The notes under the pieces were generated by a model, which saw nothing but the letters and a program-made list of their open reading frames with translations, did no database searches and was not told the DNA's origin. From Sandaracinobacteroides sp031425455 (lineage in GTDB: Bacteria > Pseudomonadota > Alphaproteobacteria > Sphingomonadales > Sphingomonadaceae): 25,377 nt of DNA. Position numbers and translations under genes: made by a program. Shown one piece after another: positions 8,201-15,269 of this stretch (positions within the stretch are counted from its first letter, which is position 1; every line of letters starts with the position of its first letter). Location of the stretch: the NCBI GenBank assembly GCA_031425455.1, contig JANPJJ010000184.1, forward strand, positions 1 through 25,377, in the 5' to 3' direction.

Positions 8201-9299
8201 GGTCGAACAGCTCGCGGAAACCCGAAGGCGCATGCGGCCCGATGAACAGCTGCTCCAGCACGCCGCAGCCTTGGTGTACCGACCCGTCGGGCAAGCGAAG
8301 CTCGGCCGCGACGAGCGCCTGCACATGCGCATTGGCCGGGCTCGCCACGTCGGCCCCGTCCGTCTCGATATGTTCGGTCGCAATATCCAGCGCCCCGCGC
8401 CAGACGCCATGGGCAAAGCGCGGGTGACCATAGCCGATCCCGTGCATCAGGAACTCGGGGCCGGGCGACAGGTGGACCTCCACGCGCCCATCCGGGCCAT
8501 TGCCACTCAGCACGGCCCCCGCCACCCGGCGACTGCCGGGCCGGAACGACAGTGCGGCCTCAGGCACGGCCAGCCGGATTTCGGCCCCGCTGTCCAGATC
8601 GACCAGCAGCGCGGATCGGTTCCAGGGCGTTCCGTCTCCATGATCATTGCTGTGGAAGAACAGCACATGGCGGTCGAAGTTCAATGGCGCCCACAGCCAG
8701 AAGAATTGCGGCAGGGCAGGGGGCGCGACGGCTTGCGGGTCGGCCGCCCCGATCGGGCGCACACCCCAGCTTCGGTCACGCGTGCCGCGCCAGCCTTCGA
8801 GATCCCGGGCGGCGCCGTCCACCGTCACCCGGCCCGACACCGCCATGTTCTGCGTCATCCGCGTCACGTCCATGATGGTGCGCGGGCCCTGCCGCCAGGT
8901 GAAGCGCGGCTCCTCGATCGGCGCATGCCGCGCCTCGAACAGGAGGTCGGCAGACAGCCCGTCGGTCTCGGCTATCGTCAGCCGAAGCCGCTTCAGCGGC
9001 TCCACCACCTCCACCCGGATCGGGCCCACCTCGGTGTCCATCCGCTCCATTCCCAGCAGCCGGGACGCGAATACCGAGCGCTGGACTCCGCCCGCCATCC
9101 AACAGAACGCCGCGTCCATCACGTTCAGGTGCGGATAGACCCCGAGCGCGCCGGCCAGGAACATGTCCCGGTCCGCAGACTCCCCCGACGAAGACTGGGC
9201 GTTGAAGAAATAGCGGTCGTAGAAATTGCGATCGGTACCGGCATAGGCGATCGGCTCGGGGCGCTGGTGCACCGGATAGTCGTCGGCCTTGCTCAGCAT
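8193..9299 (-). CDS. Lipocalin/AttH-like protein of unknown function
   Basis: A 368-residue soluble protein without signal peptide. It is rich in beta-strands and contains GTRDRSWGVRP (172-182), a motif I associate with lipocalin-like AttH/carotenoid-hydratase-fold proteins, followed by FFWLWAPLNFDRHVLFFHSND and a C-terminal GVLEQLFIGPHAPSG. Proteins of this type are usually annotated only by DUF names, and some occur beside APH-type phosphotransferases and acyl-CoA enzymes. The ATG at 9299 is supported by GAGGAT six bases upstream; the open frame continues upstream but into the nusB promoter region. It is the first gene of a three-gene unit, the next gene starting within its last codons. A role in binding or converting a lipid-like substrate handed to the phosphotransferase is inference. 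Fold assignment is tentative. Confidence 0.75.
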   Translation of the reverse strand: MLSKADDYPVHQRPEPIAYAGTDRNFYDRYFFNAQSSSGESADRDMFLAGALGVYPHLNVMDAAFCWMAGGVQRSVFASRLLGMERMDTEVGPIRVEVVEPLKRLRLTIAETDGLSADLLFEARHAPIEEPRFTWRQGPRTIMDVTRMTQNMAVSGRVTVDGAARDLEGWRGTRDRSWGVRPIGAADPQAVAPPALPQFFWLWAPLNFDRHVLFFHSNDHGDGTPWNRSALLVDLDSGAEIRLAVPEAALSFRPGSRRVAGAVLSGNGPDGRVEVHLSPGPEFLMHGIGYGHPRFAHGVWRGALDIATEHIETDGADVASPANAHVQALVAAELRLPDGSVHQGCGVLEQLFIGPHAPSGFRELFDLA

Positions 9300-9397
9300 G
9301 CACAATCCTCGCAGCGGCCCCCGCCGGCGCATCGTGGCGCAAGCCGGCGACCGCCTCAACCCTCGCAAAACGGTGAAGGGCTGGCTAAAGGCCGGGC

Positions 9398-9892
9398 ATG
9401 ACGCCCCCTTCCAGCCCGCCCCCATCCAGCCCACCGGCAGATACCCGGCGCCGCCGTTCCGCCGCGCGGCTCGCCGCCGTGCAGGCGCTCTATCAGCAGT
9501 CGCTGGTCGGCACTGCGACCCCCAAGCTGCTGAACGAATTCCACGATCACCGGCTTGGCGCCGAAATCGACGACGACCAGTTCACCGAGGCCGACCGCCC
9601 CTTCTTCGACGATCTGGTGTCGGGAACGCTCGCCCGCAGCGCAGAGCTCGATGCGCTGCTGACCGGTTTTCTCGGCCCGGGCTGGACGCTGGAGCGGCTG
9701 GACCGGCTGATGCTGCAACTGCTGCGCTGCGGCGCCTATGAGCTGGTCGCCCGCCCCGACGTGCCTCGCGCCGCGGTGGTTTCGGAATATGTCGATGTTG
9801 CGCACGCCTTCTACGAGCGTACCGAAGTCGGCTTCGTGAATGCGCTGCTCGACAAGCTGGGCAAGAGCGTCCGCGAGGGAGCGCCCGGCTGA
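9398..9892 (+). CDS. nusB: Transcription antitermination factor NusB
   Basis: NusB binds boxA RNA with S10 (NusE) and prevents premature termination, above all in rRNA operons. The 164-residue protein has the all-helical NusB pattern: RRRSAARLAAVQALYQQ (about 17-33), the middle block RPFFDDLVSGTLARSAELDALLTGFL, LERLDRLMLQLLRCGAYEL, and the C-terminal VSEYVDVAHAFYERTEVGFVNALLDKL. A Pro/Ser-rich N-terminal tail of about 16 residues precedes the domain. ATG 9398 has AAAGG upstream. It lies divergently from the AttH-like gene, 98 bases away. Its stop codon lies inside a perfect 15-bp tandem duplication (9880-9909), and thiL begins overlapping that stop. Confidence 0.95.
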   Translation: MTPPSSPPPSSPPADTRRRRSAARLAAVQALYQQSLVGTATPKLLNEFHDHRLGAEIDDDQFTEADRPFFDDLVSGTLARSAELDALLTGFLGPGWTLERLDRLMLQLLRCGAYELVARPDVPRAAVVSEYVDVAHAFYERTEVGFVNALLDKLGKSVREGAPG

Positions 9893-9909
9893 ACAGCGCC
9901 CGGCTGAAC
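9880..9909 (+). repeat. 15-bp perfect tandem duplication across the nusB stop
   Basis: The unit AGCGCCCGGCTGAAC occurs at 9880-9894 and again at 9895-9909. The first copy contains the nusB TGA and the apparent thiL CTG start; the second copy adds five codons (SARLN) in the thiL frame. Confidence 0.95.
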
Positions 9910-10827
9910 CTGGAAGCCCAGCTGCTGGCCCAGCTGCGTGCCCACGCCCCCCATCCGGCCGCGCGCGGCCTGGCCGACGACGCCGCCGTCCTGGATTGGC
10001 CGCTGGGGCTTCAGCTGGTCGCCACCCACGACATGCTGGCGGAAGGCGTGCACTTCACCGCCGGTTGCCCGCCCGAGGACATCGGCTGGAAATTGGTCGC
10101 CGTGAACCTGTCGGACCTCGCGGCCATGGGTGCGCGCCCCGTCGGCGTGCTGATGGGGGCCGGCATCGGCATCGGGCGCGACGCGGCCTGGGCCGGCGGG
10201 CTGGTGCGCGGCATGGCGCAGGCGCTGACGCGCTTCGGCGCGGCACTGCTCGGCGGGGATACGATCCGCTGCGGCGCCACCAGCGTGCTGGCGTTGACGG
10301 CGCTGGGGTCGGTGCCGGCCGGCACGGCGCTGTCCCGCGGCGGCGGATCGGCAGGCGACGATCTCTGGGTCAGCGGCACCATCGGCGACGCCGGGCTGGG
10401 CTTGCGGATCGCGCTCGGCGCGGCCGGCGACGCGGCGCTGCTGAAACGCTACCGGCGCCCGACGCCTCGCATCGCGCTGGGCCTGGAACTGCGCGGGGTG
10501 GCGAGCGCTGCGATGGACGTGTCGGACGGCCTGTTGATCGACGCCGCGCGCCTTGGCGAAGCCTCGGGCCTGTCCGTTCGCATCGACAGCAGCAGCATTC
10601 CGCTGAGCCCGGCGGCCGGCGCCACCGGCGAGCCGGCGGCGTTGCTGGCGACGCTGGGCGACGATTACGAATTGCTGTTCGCCGCCCCGCCCCTCGCGCG
10701 CACTCGGGTCGAGGCCGCCGCCGCTCGCGCCCGCACCCCGGTCGCCCGGATCGGCAGTCTGCACGCCGGCGCCGGCCTGTCGCTGGACGGCAAGGCCCCC
10801 GAACGCCTCGGCTATGAGCATCGCTGA
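9889..10827 (+). CDS. thiL: Thiamine-monophosphate kinase, probable CTG start
   Basis: ThiL phosphorylates thiamine monophosphate to thiamine diphosphate, the cofactor that Dxs in this same window needs. Motifs, numbered from the CTG: DDAAVL (30-35) and HDMLAEGVHF (47-56) binding Mg and nucleotide, NLSDLAAMGARP (73-84), GGDT (122-125), SDGLLID (212-218) and GDDYELLFA near the C-terminus. The length, 312 residues, fits the family. The first in-frame ATG (10033) lies after DDAAVL and inside the HDMLAEGVHF motif, so it cannot be the true start. No ATG, GTG or TTG exists upstream in frame near the nusB end. CTG at 9889 overlaps the nusB TGA (CTGA) and has GAGGGAG seven bases upstream, so it is the best candidate. 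A 31-bp tandem repeat covers its stop. Confidence 0.9.
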   Translation: MNSARLNLEAQLLAQLRAHAPHPAARGLADDAAVLDWPLGLQLVATHDMLAEGVHFTAGCPPEDIGWKLVAVNLSDLAAMGARPVGVLMGAGIGIGRDAAWAGGLVRGMAQALTRFGAALLGGDTIRCGATSVLALTALGSVPAGTALSRGGGSAGDDLWVSGTIGDAGLGLRIALGAAGDAALLKRYRRPTPRIALGLELRGVASAAMDVSDGLLIDAARLGEASGLSVRIDSSSIPLSPAAGATGEPAALLATLGDDYELLFAAPPLARTRVEAAAARARTPVARIGSLHAGAGLSLDGKAPERLGYEHR

Positions 10828-10911
10828 GGTCTCTCCTACCCTGCCTCAACATCGCTGAGGTCTCTCATACCCTGCCTCAGCATCGCTGAGGCCTCTCATA
10901 CCTTGCGCTTC
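10819..10911 (+). repeat. 31-bp tandem repeat, three copies, covering the thiL stop
   Basis: Copies begin at 10819, 10850 and 10881, each with CATCGCTGAGG followed by TCTCTC-ACC and (in the first two) CTGCCTCA. The first copy contains the last two thiL codons and TGA. GCTGAGG of one copy can pair with CCTCAGC at the next boundary, so the RNA may fold into hairpins. The unit length is not a multiple of three. Confidence 0.95.
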
Positions 10912-10993
10912 GCGGCGCACTTTGCCAAAGGCCCCGGCAATCATTCCCACCGGCAGCCGTCGCTGCACACAAGACTAAGGGGTTCGGGGACTC

Positions 10994-13153
10994 ATGGATT
11001 TCGTTCTTATCGCCATTCTGTGCGGCCTGGCGGCTGTGCTCTATGGCATCATCACCACTCGTTCGGTGCTGGCCGCGCCCGCCGGCAACGCCCGGATGCA
11101 GGAAATCGCCGCCGCCATCCAGGAAGGCGCGCAGGCCTATCTCGCCAAGCAATATACCGCGATCGCCATTGTCGGCGTCGTGGTGGCGGCGCTGGTCTGG
11201 GATTTCCTCGGCACCTTCTCGGCGATCGCCTTTGCCGTCGGTGCGCTGCTGTCGGGGCTCACCGGCTTCATCGGCATGAACGTATCGGTTCGCGCCAATG
11301 TCCGCACCGCGGAAGCCGCGCGCACCAGTCTGCAGTCCGGGCTCACCATCGCCTTCAAGTCGGGTGCGATCACCGGCATGCTGGTGGCGGGCCTCGGCCT
11401 GCTCTCGGTCGCCGGGCTCTACTGGTATTTCATCAACAACGGCTACGCGCCGGCCGACCGGGTCCTGATCGACAGCCTTGTCGCCCTGGCGCTCGGCGCC
11501 TCGCTGATCTCGATCTTCGCGCGGCTCGGCGGCGGCATCTTCACCAAGGCCGCCGACGTCGGCGCTGACCTCGTCGGCAAGGTCGAGGCGGGCATTCCCG
11601 AGGATGACCCCCGCAACCCGGCCGTCATTGCCGACAATGTCGGCGACAATGTGGGCGATTGCGCCGGCATGGCGGCCGACCTCTTCGAAACCTATGTCGT
11701 CACCATCGGCGCCACGATGGTGCTCACCGCGCTCCTAATCGGCGGCGCCAACCTCCCCAACCTTATGGTCCTGCCGCTGCTGATCGGCGGCGTCGGAATC
11801 ATCGCCTCGATCCTGGGCACCTACTTCGTCAAGCTGGGCAGCTCCAAGAACATCATGGGCGCGCTCTACAAGGGCTTCATCGTCTCGGCCCTGGTGTCGG
11901 TCCCGTTGCTCTGGTTCGCCACCAAGGCGCTGTGCCCCGACATGAACGCCGTGCTCGGCGGGGCCGAGCAGGTAACGCTGGGCGGCGCCGCCGTTGTCGG
12001 GCCGAACGGCGTGGCGCTGGTTCGCGCCTCCACCGAAGTCGGCGGGTTCACCGGCATGGACCTTTATCTCTGCATGCTGATCGGGCTTGCGGTGACGGGC
12101 CTTATCGTCTGGATCACCGAATATTACACCGGCACCAACTACCGCCCGGTTCGCTCGATCGCCAAGGCGTCCGAGACGGGCCACGGCACCAACATCATCC
12201 AGGGCCTTGCCATCGGCCTTGAATCGACGGCGCTTCCCGTGCTCGTCATCTGCGTCGGGATCATCGCCTCCTACGCGCTGGCCGGCGTGATCGGGATCGC
12301 CTTTGCCGCCACGGCGATGCTGGCGCTCGCCGGCATGGTGGTCGCGCTCGATGCCTATGGCCCCGTCACCGACAATGCCGGCGGAATCGCCGAAATGGCA
12401 GGCCTCGAAAGCGAAGTGCGCGAACGCACCGATGCGCTCGACGCGGTGGGCAACACCACCAAGGCCGTCACCAAGGGCTATGCCATCGGCTCGGCAGGCC
12501 TTGCCGCGCTGGTGCTGTTCGGCGCCTACACCACCGATCTGGAGAAGTATTTCGGCGATCTCGCCGTCGATTTCACGCTCTCCAACCCCTATGTGGTCGT
12601 CGGCCTGCTGCTCGGCGCGCTGCTCCCCAACATCTTCGGCTCGATGGCGATGACGGCGGTGGGCCGCGCCGCCGGCGCCGTGGTGGAGGAAGTCCGGGCC
12701 CAGTTCCGCGACAATCCTGGCATCATGGCCGGCACCTCGAAGCCGGATTATGCCCGGACGGTGGGCCTCGTCACACAGGCTGCGATCCGCGAGATGATCG
12801 TCCCGTCGCTGCTGCCGGTACTGGCGCCGATCCTGCTCTACTTCGTGATCGTCGCGGTGGGCGGCCAGGCCAATGCGTTCGCGGCCGTCGGCGCGCTGCT
12901 GATGGGCGTCATCATCGGCGGCATCTTCATCGCCATCTCGATGACGAGCGGCGGCGGCGCGTGGGACAATGCCAAGAAGTTCATCGAGGACGGCAACCAT
13001 GGCGGCAAGGGCTCCGAAGCCCACAAGGCCGCGGTCACCGGCGACACGGTCGGGGATCCCTACAAGGACACCGCCGGGCCTGCGGTGAATCCGATGATCA
13101 AGATAACGAACATCGTGGCGCTGCTGCTGTTGGCTGCCTTGGCAGCCCAATAG
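10994..13153 (+). CDS. hppA: Membrane-bound H+-translocating pyrophosphatase, K+-independent type
   Basis: This integral membrane enzyme hydrolyses cytosolic pyrophosphate and pumps protons across the membrane. The 719-residue protein has many hydrophobic helices and the signature loops DVGADLVGKVE (188-198), DDPRNPAVIADNVGDNVGD (ending near 222) and AYGPVTDNAGGIAEMAGL, which bind Mg-pyrophosphate. The motif GNTTKAVTKGYAIG carries Lys at residue 490, the position where K+-dependent enzymes have Ala, so this is predicted to be K+-independent. It ends in TNIVALLLLAALAAQ. The ATG at 10994 has AAGGGG and GGGGAC upstream. The gene stands alone behind the 31-bp repeats at the thiL end and is followed by a strong terminator at 13239. 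Confidence 0.97.
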   Translation: MDFVLIAILCGLAAVLYGIITTRSVLAAPAGNARMQEIAAAIQEGAQAYLAKQYTAIAIVGVVVAALVWDFLGTFSAIAFAVGALLSGLTGFIGMNVSVRANVRTAEAARTSLQSGLTIAFKSGAITGMLVAGLGLLSVAGLYWYFINNGYAPADRVLIDSLVALALGASLISIFARLGGGIFTKAADVGADLVGKVEAGIPEDDPRNPAVIADNVGDNVGDCAGMAADLFETYVVTIGATMVLTALLIGGANLPNLMVLPLLIGGVGIIASILGTYFVKLGSSKNIMGALYKGFIVSALVSVPLLWFATKALCPDMNAVLGGAEQVTLGGAAVVGPNGVALVRASTEVGGFTGMDLYLCMLIGLAVTGLIVWITEYYTGTNYRPVRSIAKASETGHGTNIIQGLAIGLESTALPVLVICVGIIASYALAGVIGIAFAATAMLALAGMVVALDAYGPVTDNAGGIAEMAGLESEVRERTDALDAVGNTTKAVTKGYAIGSAGLAALVLFGAYTTDLEKYFGDLAVDFTLSNPYVVVGLLLGALLPNIFGSMAMTAVGRAAGAVVEEVRAQFRDNPGIMAGTSKPDYARTVGLVTQAAIREMIVPSLLPVLAPILLYFVIVAVGGQANAFAAVGALLMGVIIGGIFIAISMTSGGGAWDNAKKFIEDGNHGGKGSEAHKAAVTGDTVGDPYKDTAGPAVNPMIKITNIVALLLLAALAAQ

Positions 13154-13238
13154 CAGAGCGCGGCTGCAGCCGGGAGGAGGATTGCAAAGCAATCGTCCGA
13201 AGGTCTGCAGACTCGCGCGTCAGCGCACGGCCGGCACG

Positions 13239-13269
13239 AAAAAAGGCGGGGTCCAACCTCGCCTTTTTT
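13239..13269 (+). terminator. Intrinsic terminator after hppA
   Basis: AAAAAAGGCGGGG (13239-13251) pairs with CCTCGCCTTTTTT (13257-13269) around a 5-base loop, with one G-U wobble. The A and T runs on both sides allow it to work in either direction. Confidence 0.9.
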
Positions 13270-13400
13270 GCGTGTCCGACGGCGTGGCTTTGCCACGCTA
13301 TTTCCTTCTTCCTTCAGGGCCAACTGCAGCGGACTCGCGCAGCTTGGCTGCGCGGCCGCGGGCCAAACCCGCGAGTCTGCTCGAAAGCACAACAAACAAG

Positions 13401-13423
13401 AAAAAACCCGGCAAAGCCGGGCT
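13401..13423 (-). terminator. Intrinsic terminator after bamE
   Basis: CCCGGC-AAA-GCCGGG (13407-13421) is preceded on the plus strand by six A residues, so on the minus strand it reads as a GC stem followed by TTTTTT. It lies about 120 bases downstream of the bamE stop. Confidence 0.8.
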
Positions 13424-13544
13424 CTCGTCGGACGGGTTCGTCGGGCTGAAGCCCTCCGCCCCGCCGTCCGGGTGGGCGGCGAGTCCGCAGGCCTTCAGAC
13501 GATTGCTGCGCAATCCTCTTCCAGGCTGCGGCCGCCTTCCGCCT

Positions 13545-14042
13545 TTACTGCTGGGGGCCTCCGCCCCCACCGGGAACGGCGCCCACCGTCCCGATATTCC
13601 CGAACAGATCCTCGATGATGCCCGTCTCGCGCCCCAAAGTCGGCGTCTTGTCCTTTTCGGGCGAGATGTCCGCAATCTTCTCCATCCCGCGTCGCTCCAC
13701 TTCGGTTACGGTCCCGTCCGGGCCGAAGCGAACGATCAGGATGCGCTGGCTCGCGGTCGTCGGGCGGGCGAAGGCCAGCTGCTTGGTGTTCCGAGACACA
13801 TAATACCATTCCCGGTCGGTCCACTGCGAGGTGCTGGTGGGCCGGCCCAGCGCCTTCTCGACCGACTGCTTGTTGTCCACTCCGGGCTGCACCGACGCCA
13901 CGAGCTCCTCGTCGGCAAGATAGCCCTGGTTGTTCTGGATGCGGGTGCAACCCGCACTCACCAGCAACAGGGCCGGGATCAAGATGAGGCGCGCGTTCCG
14001 GCGGGCGTTCTGGCGGGCGTTCTGGGGCAGGTTCAGCGGCAT
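13545..14042 (-). CDS. bamE: Outer-membrane assembly lipoprotein BamE (SmpA/OmlA family)
   Basis: BamE is a small lipoprotein of the BAM complex that inserts beta-barrel proteins into the outer membrane. The protein has 165 residues. After a basic N-terminus and the hydrophobic LILIPALLLVSAGC, the lipobox Cys is residue 32. The mature part has the family pattern: GYLADEELVASVQPGVDNKQSVEKALGRPT, WYYVSRNTK, and ILIVRFGPDGTVTEVERR. Beyond the domain is a 45-residue tail ending in a Gly run and PQQ. The N-terminus contains a repeated QNAR-like block, encoded by three 12-bp repeats (13993-14028), that lengthens the region before the hydrophobic core. ATG 14042 has GGAG upstream. It is divergent from the cytochrome bc1 chaperone gene and convergent with hppA. 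Confidence 0.92.
   Translation of the reverse strand: MPLNLPQNARQNARRNARLILIPALLLVSAGCTRIQNNQGYLADEELVASVQPGVDNKQSVEKALGRPTSTSQWTDREWYYVSRNTKQLAFARPTTASQRILIVRFGPDGTVTEVERRGMEKIADISPEKDKTPTLGRETGIIEDLFGNIGTVGAVPGGGGGPQQ
13993..14028 (-). repeat. Three 12-bp repeats in the bamE N-terminus
   Basis: Near-identical 12-base units (plus strand GCGTTCTGGCGG with small changes) begin at 13993, 14005 and 14017. They encode a four-residue repeat of the form [QR]-N-A-R ahead of the signal-peptide core. Confidence 0.85.
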
Positions 14043-14226
14043 CGGCGCTCCACAGGCAGGTCGGCATCAGGGCCGGGGGCCGGCCCGCTTGCAGGCCAGC
14101 CGATGCGCCGCCATATGCGCGGTCGGGGCACCCCATGCAAGGGAAGCGCCCGCCTGTTCGTCGCATCGGGCGGTCGGTTACGCTGCCCGGGGTGCCGTGC
14201 GTTGCACCGATCAAGGGGATGTCGCC

Positions 14227-14739
14227 ATGTCTTTCCTGTCCCGCATTCTCAATCCGCCCCCGCCGCCGCTGTCGGGGCTGTGGGCCTGGGTCACGCAAAC
14301 CGCGCGCGATCCGCACTGGTATCTGCGCCACGGCGTCGCCGACACGGTGGACGGCCGATTCGATATGGTGGCACTCATCACGTCGCTGGTGATGCTTCGG
14401 CTGGAATCGGCCGGGCTGAAGGTAGAAACGTCTCTCCTGACCGAGCGTTTCGTCGACGACATGGACGGCTCGCTGAGGGACATCGGTATCGGCGACCTGG
14501 TGGTCGGCAAGCATGTCGGCCGAATGGTCGGCGGGCTCGGCGGGCGGCTCGGCGCCTATCGCCGGGCCTTCGCCCCCGATGCCGCGCCGACGGAGCTGGC
14601 CGACGCGCTGGCCCGCAACGTCTATCGCGGCGCGCCGCCACCGGGCGCCGCCGACGACCTGGCGCAGTCGGTCCGCGAGCTGAAGCTGCGCATCGATGCC
14701 GCGCCGCGCGATCAGCTGCTGGCAGGGGAGATTCGATGA
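14227..14739 (+). CDS. Ubiquinol-cytochrome c chaperone family protein (CBP3/UQCC1-like)
   Basis: A 170-residue cytoplasmic protein. It has the family pattern DPHWYLRHGVADTVDGRFDMVALITSLVMLRLE (about residues 33-65), then LLTERFVDDMDGSLRDIGIGDLVVGKHVGRM, then LGAYRRAF. In mitochondria CBP3 helps synthesis and assembly of cytochrome b of the bc1 complex; the bacterial members are assumed to aid bc1 assembly, and that is inference. ATG 14227 has AAGGGGA upstream; the open frame extends far upstream but overlaps the bamE promoter region. Its stop overlaps the start of the DUF177 gene (ATGA), an arrangement I recall as common in alphaproteobacteria. Confidence 0.9.
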   Translation: MSFLSRILNPPPPPLSGLWAWVTQTARDPHWYLRHGVADTVDGRFDMVALITSLVMLRLESAGLKVETSLLTERFVDDMDGSLRDIGIGDLVVGKHVGRMVGGLGGRLGAYRRAFAPDAAPTELADALARNVYRGAPPPGAADDLAQSVRELKLRIDAAPRDQLLAGEIR

Positions 14740-15269
14740 CCAGGCCCGAATTCAGCCACCGCGTCCCGCTGGAAAAGCTGGCTTCGCGCGCCCAGGATTA
14801 TGTCCTCCAGGCAGACGAGACCGAGCGGGCCGCGCTCGCCCGGCGCTTCGATCTCCTCGGCATCGACCGGCTGGAAGCGCAGGCCTCGGTGATGAAGGAA
14901 GGGCCGGGCGCCGGCATGACCGGCCGGTTCCACGCCGACGTCACGCAGCGCTGCGTCGTCTCGGGAGAGCCGGTGCAGGCCCATGTCGACGAGGCGCTCG
15001 CGCTCCGCTTCGAGCCGCTGGACCCGACCCGCGCCGAAGTCGAGCTGGAGGAGGGCGCACTCGATGTGCAGCCGGTCGAGGACGGCATGATCGATATCGG
15101 GGAGGCCGTGGCCCAGTCGCTGCTGCTCGCGCTCGATCCCTATCCGCGCGCGCCGGACGCGGTGCTGGCCCAGGCCCGGGCGCTGCTTCTGAGCGAGGAG
15201 GCCGCCGCTGCGGCCGAGGCTGCCGGCCGGGCTGAGGCCAGCCCGTTCGCCAAGCTGAAGCCTTCGTGA
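14736..15269 (+). CDS. DUF177/YceD-family protein
   Basis: A 177-residue protein of the YceD/DUF177 family, whose members are needed for normal 23S rRNA levels in Escherichia coli and plants. The hallmark block is near residues 60-95: GRFHADVTQRCVVSGEPVQAHVDEALALRFEP, with a single Cys. It is followed by an acidic stretch and the helix DIGEAVAQSLLLALDPYPRAPDA. The C-terminus is Ala/Glu-rich and ends SPFAKLKPS, as usual for the family. The start ATG overlaps the stop of the chaperone gene, with GGGGAG upstream, and its own stop overlaps the aminotransferase GTG (GTGA), so all three are coupled. In many bacteria this gene precedes rpmF and plsX; here an aminotransferase takes that place. Confidence 0.88.
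   Translation: MTRPEFSHRVPLEKLASRAQDYVLQADETERAALARRFDLLGIDRLEAQASVMKEGPGAGMTGRFHADVTQRCVVSGEPVQAHVDEALALRFEPLDPTRAEVELEEGALDVQPVEDGMIDIGEAVAQSLLLALDPYPRAPDAVLAQARALLLSEEAAAAAEAAGRAEASPFAKLKPS

Larger units (their letters stand above)
13166..13529. repeat. 51-bp imperfect inverted repeat flanking the hppA-bamE gap
   Basis: The arm 13166-13216 (GCAGCC...GACTCGC) matches the reverse complement of 13479-13529 with about 7 mismatches in 51. Each arm contains its own small hairpin, GATTGC...GCAATC. The arms enclose both terminators. Confidence 0.85.
13154..13544. other. Gene-free repeat- and hairpin-rich gap between hppA and bamE
   Basis: No credible gene is seen here. The stretch holds a diverged 51-bp inverted repeat (13166-13216 against 13479-13529), two terminators (listed separately), a hairpin GCGTGGC-TTT-GCCACGC (13282-13298) followed by pyrimidine-rich sequence, and further stems GCGCAGC/GCTGCGC and CGCGGG/CCCGCG. 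GACTCG recurs beside several of them. Similar hairpins occur after tRNA-Val. Confidence 0.8.

Noticed and set aside
10033..10827. thiL starting at ATG 10033
   Set aside because: It would remove the conserved DDAAVL motif, and the codons upstream encode good ThiL sequence back to the nusB stop.
10819..10911. CRISPR array
   Set aside because: The copies are directly adjacent without unique spacers and no cas genes are near; it is a tandem repeat. The same holds for 19851-19970.
11735..13192. 485-codon open frame opposite hppA
   Set aside because: Antisense to conserved hppA; composition (His/Asp/Arg-rich) is typical of a mirrored reading frame.
13182..14226. Upstream extension of the open frame that includes the DUF177 gene
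   Set aside because: It crosses the terminators, the inverted repeat and bamE in antisense; the DUF177 protein begins properly at 14736.
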